A DNA stretch of 38,211 nt from Desulfobacterales bacterium (GTDB lineage Bacteria; Desulfobacterota; Desulfobacteria; Desulfobacterales; Desulfobacteraceae), in assembly GCA_022361395.1 (NCBI GenBank), contig JAKSAX010000315.1:1-38211 (forward strand), in the 5' to 3' direction. Made by a program: the position numbers and the translations under genes. The notes beneath the pieces are model-generated. The model saw only the letters and a program-made list of their open reading frames with translations. It searched no databases and was not told the DNA's origin. This document shows positions 30,059-38,211 of this stretch, in pieces. Position 1 is the stretch's first letter, and each line of letters opens with the position of its first letter.

Positions 30059-30580
30059 ATGGATTTAAAAGAGACCATCAGAAGTATTCCCGGCTGGCCC
30101 ATTGAAGGGGTGATTTTCAGAGATTTGACCACCCTGATGCAGGATCCCGATGCATTCAGGGAGTCCTGCGACATCCTTTACAACAGGTATAAGGATGAGG
30201 GGCTGGATAAAATCGTGGGCATTGACGCCAGGGGATTCGTGTTTGGGGCGGTTCTGGCCTATAAACTGGGTATCGGATTTGTACCGGTACGTAAAAAGGG
30301 AAAACTTCCCTATGCCACCATCCAGGAGAGCTACAGCCTGGAATATGGTGAAGATATCCTTGAAATCCACGAAGATGCCATAGAAAAAGGTGAGAAGGTT
30401 ATCATCGTGGATGATTTGATTGCCACCGGCGGTACTGTGGGTGCCACGGTAAAACTGGTCAACAAGCTTGGGGCGGACCTGATTGAGTGCGCCTTTGTCG
30501 TGGAGCTGCCCGATCTCAACGGCCGGGCTCAGATTCCGGGATGCAAGGTTTTTTCCATCACGGAGTTTGAAGGGGATTAA
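30059..30580 (+). CDS. apt: Adenine phosphoribosyltransferase
   Basis: A 173-aa enzyme converting adenine and PRPP to AMP. The PRPP loop EKVIIVDDLIATGGTVGA is intact, as are the early SIPGWPIEGVIFRDLT segment and IDARGFVFG. It recycles the adenine released by the preceding MTA phosphorylase. The Shine-Dalgarno box AGGAG is 14 bases from the ATG, longer than usual, so translation may be moderate. A double hairpin follows before the lipoprotein gene. Confidence 0.96.
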   Translation: MDLKETIRSIPGWPIEGVIFRDLTTLMQDPDAFRESCDILYNRYKDEGLDKIVGIDARGFVFGAVLAYKLGIGFVPVRKKGKLPYATIQESYSLEYGEDILEIHEDAIEKGEKVIIVDDLIATGGTVGATVKLVNKLGADLIECAFVVELPDLNGRAQIPGCKVFSITEFEGD

Positions 30581-30590
30581 TCAAAGTAAT

Positions 30591-30655
30591 GCAGTGCCGG
30601 GGTCCCGGCTCCACACGTGTTATCCGGCGGCGTCCGCCGGATTTCCCGGCATTGC
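30591..30655. repeat. Two-stem structured element between apt and the lipoprotein gene
   Basis: Outer stem GCAGTGCCGGG (30591-30601) pairs with CCCGGCATTGC (30645-30655) over 11 bp with one G-T wobble. Inside it, ATCCGGCGG and CCGCCGGAT (30622-30642) form a 9-bp stem with a 3-nt loop. No T-run. The 11-mer GCAATGCCGGG also begins the hairpin near 16025. Confidence 0.6.
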
Positions 30656-30673
30656 TGCCTTATCGGAGGAATT

Positions 30674-31153
30674 ATGAAATCATTTATCCGTAAAACCGGC
30701 CGGAAAGCGGCTGGTTTAACAATATATCTTTGTATATTTATTTTTGCCGGATGTATCGGTGCCGGGTGGAGCGGGCTCCGACACAACCAGGACCTGATGG
30801 TCAGTTATAAGGAGGGCACCCTTCCTGATAACCTGAACTACTACTATTGCGGCAGATCGTCAATTCCCTATGCCGTTATCGGCATTGACAGGGCTTATAC
30901 CTTTAAGGGCAAGACCTGGTTTAAAATTGAGTCCAGGGAAGACCTTTATTATAAGATAAGAAACCTGAGTGACCTTGAGCCCGGTCATATCGTGGCCTAC
31001 GGTAAAGATATTGTCGGGCCTGAAGGCCAGAAAGTGGGCATCTGGTTCTCTTACTACTCCGGCACCGGGGTCAGGGTGGATGAGGGAAATAAAATCGTAG
31101 AGGTGTTTAACCCTTATAAACCAGGGTCCAGATCCATGTTCAGGGACGATTGA
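30674..31153 (+). CDS. Probable lipoprotein of unknown function
   Basis: The start is set at 30674, with GGAGGAATT right before it; the open frame continues upstream through the hairpins. The 159-aa product has a basic N-terminus, a hydrophobic core and a lipobox-like FAGC (Cys27), so it is probably a periplasmic or outer-membrane lipoprotein. The mature part is rich in Tyr and Gly, with YYYCGRSSIPYAVIGIDRAYTF and GPEGQKVGIWFSYYSGTGVRV. It may be a small beta-barrel or sandwich fold. I do not recognise a family. It ends next to, and converges on, the CRP-like gene, one base apart. Confidence 0.75.
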   Translation: MKSFIRKTGRKAAGLTIYLCIFIFAGCIGAGWSGLRHNQDLMVSYKEGTLPDNLNYYYCGRSSIPYAVIGIDRAYTFKGKTWFKIESREDLYYKIRNLSDLEPGHIVAYGKDIVGPEGQKVGIWFSYYSGTGVRVDEGNKIVEVFNPYKPGSRSMFRDD

Positions 31154-31154
31154 A

Positions 31155-31859
31155 TTAAACCGGCTCCACCCTTTCGATCATTGCGAACACCTTAAGGGCT
31201 TTTTCAAGAAACCTGCTGCCGCCCAGCAGGGTGATGATCTGCTGCCCGTCGCTGTCCTGGCCCGATTCTACCAGGTTAAAGTCCTCCATGGTTGTCAGGT
31301 CCTGGGCGATCTCATCTTCGGGTTTTACAAGTGCCTTGGCCACTGCGGAAAGGGTGGGGCCATAGGTTAATTCTGTACTGCCGTGAACCCTCAGTAAGTC
31401 AAGGATCCGGGCAATCCGCTCCAGGGTGGCCGGCCTGCCGCACTCATGGGTGGAAAACTCATTGAGCCTGTGGGCAATGGCCACCAGACAGGCGGATATC
31501 ACCCTGGGACTTTTGTTCAGGTACTGCTCAAACACCTCTTTGGGAATACGGATGATCTGTGACTCTTCCAGGGCCGTGGCTGTGGCTGAGCGGGTATGGT
31601 TCCCCGTGAGCAGTGCAACCTCTCCGAATACCGCCTGCTCCCCCAACACCGTCAATACGGACTTCTTGCCACCCCTTCCAATAGAAATCTCCACCTCACC
31701 GGACTTGATCACATAGGCGGCATACCCCCTGGCACCTTTTGAAAAAATTGTCTCGCCCTTACCATAGTGCTGGATCTGAAACCCCTCCATTTTTGAAACG
31801 GGCTCAGGGTCGGGTTTGTTTTTAATGTACTCGGTAAAAGGGGTAAACTGGGTGCTCAT
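31155..31859 (-). CDS. CRP/FNR-family-like cyclic-nucleotide-binding regulator
   Basis: A 234-aa protein with an N-terminal cyclic-nucleotide-binding domain (about 25-140) and a C-terminal helical region with a weak winged-helix pattern (LERIARILDLLRVHG, LSAVAKALVKPEDEIAQDL). The phosphate-binding cassette FGEVALLTGNHTRSATATA keeps the Glu and Arg that contact the cAMP or cGMP phosphate, so it should bind a cyclic nucleotide. The DNA-binding helix is not strongly typical, and it may regulate by protein contact. A class III cyclase is encoded at 12820-15129. No cysteine cluster, so not an FNR oxygen sensor. Confidence 0.8.
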   Translation of the reverse strand: MSTQFTPFTEYIKNKPDPEPVSKMEGFQIQHYGKGETIFSKGARGYAAYVIKSGEVEISIGRGGKKSVLTVLGEQAVFGEVALLTGNHTRSATATALEESQIIRIPKEVFEQYLNKSPRVISACLVAIAHRLNEFSTHECGRPATLERIARILDLLRVHGSTELTYGPTLSAVAKALVKPEDEIAQDLTTMEDFNLVESGQDSDGQQIITLLGGSRFLEKALKVFAMIERVEPV

Positions 31860-32070
31860 GTTTTGCCTCGCGCTCGCATGGGTTTTAATTGACAGATCTG
31901 ATTCTTATATTCAGGAAAAAAAACAAATTGCAACAAAAAAAGCCGGATCACCCGGCGCGATAATTAACCGGATTGTAACTTTTATTGTACATATACCCTA
32001 AAAAAGGATACTAATGTAAGTATTCCTGTGAACAGCACAGGCTTTTTTAACCCCCAAAAGGGAGATAGAT

Positions 32071-32436
32071 ATGAACGACAACGGCGGTTCGCCCAGCAGC
32101 ATTGACTTTATAGTCGATAAAGAGAACCTTTATCGCGAAGAAACCATCACGGATCTGAAAATTGCCACCATAAGGCAACTTATCCCCATCAAGACAGACG
32201 GATCCGACGACACTGAAAGAGAAGCCATTTTTATCGGAAGCACCCAGCTGGGCACTCCCCAGGGACCGATCCCCATGCAGGCCAAACTGGAGGCCAGTTC
32301 CTTTGAGCAGGCCATGGAAGTCTTTCCCAAAGCCATGGAAGAAGAGACAAAAAAGGTAATTGAAAACTTAAAACGGATGCATGAACAGCAGAAAAAGGCC
32401 AATGATTCAAGGATCATTATGCCCGGCATGCAATAA
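32071..32436 (+). CDS. Hypothetical protein (121 aa)
   Basis: Starts at an ATG with GGGAG upstream. The product has an N-terminal globular part containing VDKENLYREETITDLKIATIRQLIPIKTDGSDD and a C-terminal helical tail rich in Glu and Lys (EETKKVIENLKRMHEQQKKA). No signal peptide, membrane segment or cysteine; a cytoplasmic, soluble protein. I do not recognise a family. Its own strong terminator follows, so it is monocistronic. The gap to the divergent CRP-like gene (about 210 bp) is AT-rich and could hold both promoters; a possible relation to the CRP protein is only positional. Confidence 0.75.
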   Translation: MNDNGGSPSSIDFIVDKENLYREETITDLKIATIRQLIPIKTDGSDDTEREAIFIGSTQLGTPQGPIPMQAKLEASSFEQAMEVFPKAMEEETKKVIENLKRMHEQQKKANDSRIIMPGMQ

Positions 32437-32460
32437 TAAGCCATATCTGAATATATCCTC

Positions 32461-32514
32461 AAAAAAGCCATGGAACCTGCCTGTAAACAAGGCCGGATCT
32501 CATGGCTTTTTTTT
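32461..32514 (+). terminator. Intrinsic terminator after the hypothetical gene
   Basis: AAAAAAGCCATG (32461-32472) pairs with CATGGCTTTTTT (32501-32512), followed by more T (eight in the run). The interior is a longer loop with minor pairing. Confidence 0.85.
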
Positions 32515-32528
32515 GCGTGATCCCATAA

Positions 32529-32557
32529 TTGACACTTTGTCTGGATTCCATTAGAAT
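32529..32557 (+). promoter_or_regulatory. sigma70-type promoter for the partner-switch operon
   Basis: TTGACA, 17-bp spacer, TAGAAT: consensus -35 and one mismatch in -10, at optimal spacing. Predicted start near 32564, about 78 nt before the ATG at 32642. In contrast to several redox operons in the window, this one looks like a housekeeping promoter. Confidence 0.7.
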
Positions 32558-32641
32558 CACAGATACCAAGCACACGCAAATTACAAAAAAACCGCCTGTT
32601 TGACTCCACCTTATCGCCCCTGTAACCGCATATGAGGAAAT

Positions 32642-34177
32642 ATGGTGAGAAACCCTGCACATGTATTCAGGTACTATCAGGATAATCCACTGACCTTCAG
32701 GTTATTGGTTTACATACTTTTATGCAGCTCCGCCGTTACCCTGTGTGCCACGGTTTTTCAGATTGCAGTGGATTATAGAAAAGATGTCAGGGACATCCGG
32801 ACCAGGCTGATGGAGGTTGAGATCAGTCATGCCAGGACCATTGCCGTTGCGGTCTGGAATTTCAACGATGAGCAGATTCATAATCTCATGGGAGGGATTC
32901 TGGCGCTGCCGGATTTTGAGTATATGGAAATCGTCACTAAAACAAATGATTATCGTGCAGGTGAGAAAACAGAAAAAATGTCCATTTCCCATCAGTTTGA
33001 ACTGCCAAGGATCGAACCGGAAGAGTACCTTGGCACCATATTGATTACAGCCAGCCTGGAGGCGGTATACCGCAGGATCAAGGAGCGGGTCCTGATCATT
33101 CTTGGCAGCCAGGCAGTGAAAACCTTTGTGGTCTCCTTCTTCATTCTTTTTATTCTCCGTCATCTGGTGACCCGCCACCTGAAGGCCATGGCTGAGTTTG
33201 CAAGGCTCCTGGATTTCAAAAAACCGGGGCAGAAGGAAGAGGAACGGTTTTTAAAGCTGAACCGGGGGAAAAATAAGGTGGAGGATGAACTTGACCGGGT
33301 AACGGAAGCCATCAACCAGATGATCGGGAACCTGTCCAAAGCGGCAAAGGAAATGGAGACCCAGGCAAGGATCCAGGGTGAACTTGACGCCGGGGCCATC
33401 ATTCAGAAGGCCTGTACCCCTGAAATCCTTCCGGAACTGAAAGGGTATGAACTGGCCGCAGGGTTCCATCCGGCAAGGGAGATGAGCGGCGATTATCTGG
33501 ATACCCTGATCATTGATAACCGGTATGCGGTGCTGGTGGTGGCTGATGTGTCGGGTAAGGGGGTCTCTGCCGCCATGTACGCCAATATTACCCGGGTGCT
33601 TCTCCGGGATAAGGAAACGCTTCAGATTTCACCGTCCATGCTGTTGACCGCGTTAAACCGCAGCCTGAGAAAAGAATTCCATGCCAATCATTTTCTCACC
33701 ATGGGATATATGGTGGTTGATTTGAAAAACAGCACCCTGACCTATGCCAGTGCCGGGCATGAACCCTTTATCCTGATCCGTGAATCTGACGGGGAAATCA
33801 GCTATTTAAAACCCTCCGGCTATCCCTTTTCAAGGCTCCATGCCGATATTTTTGACCAGCGCCTGGTCCAGGAGTCCATTGATATGCACCCCGGGGACCT
33901 TGTTTTCGCCTATACGGACGGGCTGACGGATGCGGAGAATCCGGAAGGGGAAATGTTTGGTGAACACCGGCTGGTCAGGGAACTGAAAAAGTTGCGCCGG
34001 CTGCCGGCGGAAGATATATCCCGGGCGCTGCATGGACGGGTGCGGGCATTTTCCGGGGCAGCGGCCCAGACCGACGATATCACCATGATTGTTTTAAAAA
34101 AACAGGCCATGGATCATAAAGCAGAGAAAAGAACAGATAATAAAGAGGAGGAATTATGCCATGCTGCTGGAAAATGA
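32642..34177 (+). CDS. Membrane-bound SpoIIE/RsbU-type PP2C phosphatase
   Basis: A 511-aa protein with a membrane segment near 20-40, a periplasmic sensor region to about 155, a second membrane segment near 158-178, a linker with HAMP-like helices (to about 245), and a SpoIIE-type PPM phosphatase (about 260-490). Metal-binding aspartates are present: EMSGDYLD, VADVSGKG, YTDGLTD and QTDDIT. Such enzymes dephosphorylate a STAS-domain antagonist and so activate it. The STAS protein is encoded two genes downstream. The next gene overlaps by 17 bp. The sensor region is not similar to any domain I recognise. Confidence 0.93.
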   Translation: MVRNPAHVFRYYQDNPLTFRLLVYILLCSSAVTLCATVFQIAVDYRKDVRDIRTRLMEVEISHARTIAVAVWNFNDEQIHNLMGGILALPDFEYMEIVTKTNDYRAGEKTEKMSISHQFELPRIEPEEYLGTILITASLEAVYRRIKERVLIILGSQAVKTFVVSFFILFILRHLVTRHLKAMAEFARLLDFKKPGQKEEERFLKLNRGKNKVEDELDRVTEAINQMIGNLSKAAKEMETQARIQGELDAGAIIQKACTPEILPELKGYELAAGFHPAREMSGDYLDTLIIDNRYAVLVVADVSGKGVSAAMYANITRVLLRDKETLQISPSMLLTALNRSLRKEFHANHFLTMGYMVVDLKNSTLTYASAGHEPFILIRESDGEISYLKPSGYPFSRLHADIFDQRLVQESIDMHPGDLVFAYTDGLTDAENPEGEMFGEHRLVRELKKLRRLPAEDISRALHGRVRAFSGAAAQTDDITMIVLKKQAMDHKAEKRTDNKEEELCHAAGK

Positions 34178-34694
34178 GCAAAACGAATTGATGGCGTTTA
34201 TGGCAAAAGAGGGAGACGCCCTTGGGCTGGATCCGGAGAACATCCGGACCATTACCATGGAAACCGAGGCCAGTCTGAAATTTACCTTTCCCAGCCATAC
34301 CTCGCACCTGGAGTTGATCCGGTTGGTGTCGACCCGGGTTGCCGCCTATGTGACCTCATTTACCGAGGAAAACCTGGACGATATCGGGCTTGCCATGGAT
34401 GAGGCCTGTACCAACGTGATGAGCCACTCCTATGAAAATGGCCAGAACGGGGGGATTCTGGTGAACTTTACCCTGGCCCGGGACAGGATCACAATAGATA
34501 TAATTGATGAAGGGGAGAAGGGGCAATCCTTTAATATTGAGGAATTGTCACCGGTTGACAAGGAGGAGTATCTCCGAAACCTCTCCCGCGGGGGGCTGGG
34601 AGTTCACCTGATAAAGAAGATCATGGATGAGGTCAAATACACGGTGTCCCCCGGGGTTCACAACTGCCTGCACATGGTCAAACATGCCGGTTAG
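34161..34694 (+). CDS. Anti-sigma factor-type serine kinase (RsbW-like HATPase)
   Basis: A 177-aa GHKL ATPase domain protein. The N-box DEACTNVMSHSYEN and the G1 (IIDEGEKGQSF) and G2 (SRGGLGVHLIKK) boxes are all present, so ATP binding and serine kinase activity on a STAS partner are expected. It has an N-terminal extension of about 35 residues. AGAGGAGG lies before the ATG, which falls inside the end of the phosphatase gene. In the RsbW scheme it holds a target (a sigma factor or other) until its phospho-antagonist is dephosphorylated. No sigma factor gene is nearby, so the target is unknown. Confidence 0.9.
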   Translation: MLLENEQNELMAFMAKEGDALGLDPENIRTITMETEASLKFTFPSHTSHLELIRLVSTRVAAYVTSFTEENLDDIGLAMDEACTNVMSHSYENGQNGGILVNFTLARDRITIDIIDEGEKGQSFNIEELSPVDKEEYLRNLSRGGLGVHLIKKIMDEVKYTVSPGVHNCLHMVKHAG

Positions 34695-34773
34695 GTCCGG
34701 CGGTTAGACCCGGCGGCCGGATATTGCTGAACAGGATGGAATCCAAAGGGGGGAAGGAGGCAAAACAAAAACC

Positions 34774-35121
34774 ATGAAAACATTAAGCATCACGCAGACA
34801 AAAAAAGAGACGGTGGAGATCATTACCCTGGACGGTATCCTTAATGCCGATACCGCATCCCGGCTGGATGACCTGCTCAAAGAGTTGTCAGGAGCAGCAA
34901 GACCCTGCCTGCTCCTGGATGTGGAAAATTTAAGCTATATTTCCAGTGCGGGAATCGGGTGTTTTATCGGGATCATTAAACTGATCCGCACAAAAAAGGG
35001 GGATATTCATTTTTTAAACATGCAGCCCAAGGTCCAGCGGGTCTTCCGGTTACTGGACATGGAGGATTTTTTCCGGTTTTACACAGATTTTGAAACAGCC
35101 GTAAAGGGGTTTGATACTTAG
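34774..35121 (+). CDS. STAS-domain anti-sigma factor antagonist (RsbV-like)
   Basis: A 115-aa single STAS domain with the phosphorylation loop [15 protein letters not shown], in which the serine before AGIG is the expected target of the RsbW-like kinase and the SpoIIE-type phosphatase. Cytoplasmic. GGAGG lies upstream of the ATG, though slightly far. Completes the trio phosphatase-kinase-antagonist; the hybrid kinase gene starts ten bases after its stop. Whether the STAS protein also feeds that kinase cannot be told from sequence. Confidence 0.92.
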   Translation: MKTLSITQTKKETVEIITLDGILNADTASRLDDLLKELSGAARPCLLLDVENLSYISSAGIGCFIGIIKLIRTKKGDIHFLNMQPKVQRVFRLLDMEDFFRFYTDFETAVKGFDT

Positions 35122-35131
35122 TGGAGCGGCC

Positions 35132-38211
<3,080 letters not shown>

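Overview
The window looks like chromosome from a strictly anaerobic, sulfate-reducing member of the Desulfobacterota, most like the Desulfobacteraceae. The case rests on gene content: desulfoferrodoxin, two rubredoxins, rubredoxin:oxygen oxidoreductase (FprA/ROO), rubrerythrin-type proteins, a stand-alone ferredoxin-thioredoxin reductase catalytic subunit, an octaheme cytochrome of the tetrathionate-reductase (OTR) family, a DsrE-like protein and a DUF3786 iron-sulfur protein. Genus and species are not assigned. I see no tRNA, rRNA, CRISPR array, insertion sequence or prophage gene.

Layout. (1) 1-2175, minus: glutaredoxin, FTR catalytic subunit, citrate synthase and a rubredoxin-DUF2231 membrane protein cut by the left edge. 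(2) 2741-5408, plus: flavodoxin, thioredoxin, APH-type kinase and a rhodanese-ferritin fusion. (3) 5772-8444: oxygen and ROS defence. A small unknown protein and desulfoferrodoxin on plus converge at a strong terminator with rubredoxin-FprA-rubrerythrin on minus. (4) 8655-15129, plus: SRPBCC-epimerase, a membrane protein, a DHH phosphoesterase, a coiled-coil protein and a GAF-GAF-PAS adenylate cyclase. (5) 15169-18945, minus: small wHTH, cydA, cydB, second rubredoxin and DUF3786. (6) 19333-27591: a periplasmic redox module around a sigma54 activator. (7) 27625-31859: response regulator, SAM hydrolase-MTAP-APT salvage genes, a lipoprotein and a CRP-like regulator. (8) 32071-38211, plus: a small unknown gene, then an RsbU/RsbW/RsbV-type partner switch feeding into a large hybrid histidine kinase cut by the right edge.

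The most interesting system is region 6. A sigma54-dependent activator with a cysteine-rich PAS domain (23455-24849) lies between two operons. To its left, on minus, are a triple-rhodanese periplasmic protein, a small secreted protein, the octaheme cytochrome and a cytochrome b. To its right, on plus, are an anchored thioredoxin-like protein, a Tat-exported four-cluster ferredoxin and a small membrane protein. Each operon has a near-consensus -24/-12 promoter. About 105-120 bp upstream of each lies the same 18-bp element, TTAACAC-N4-TTAACAC, in the same orientation relative to the promoter. This suggests one activator switching on both halves of a periplasmic sulfur-compound redox system linked to the quinone pool. 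Its substrate cannot be read from the sequence.

Similar -24/-12 motifs lie upstream of the wHTH-cydAB operon (very good match) and rubredoxin-FprA (good), with weaker ones before the glutaredoxin operon and the small gene at 5772. Sigma54 may therefore reach the oxygen-defence genes too. All promoter and regulatory calls are sequence matches, not measurements.
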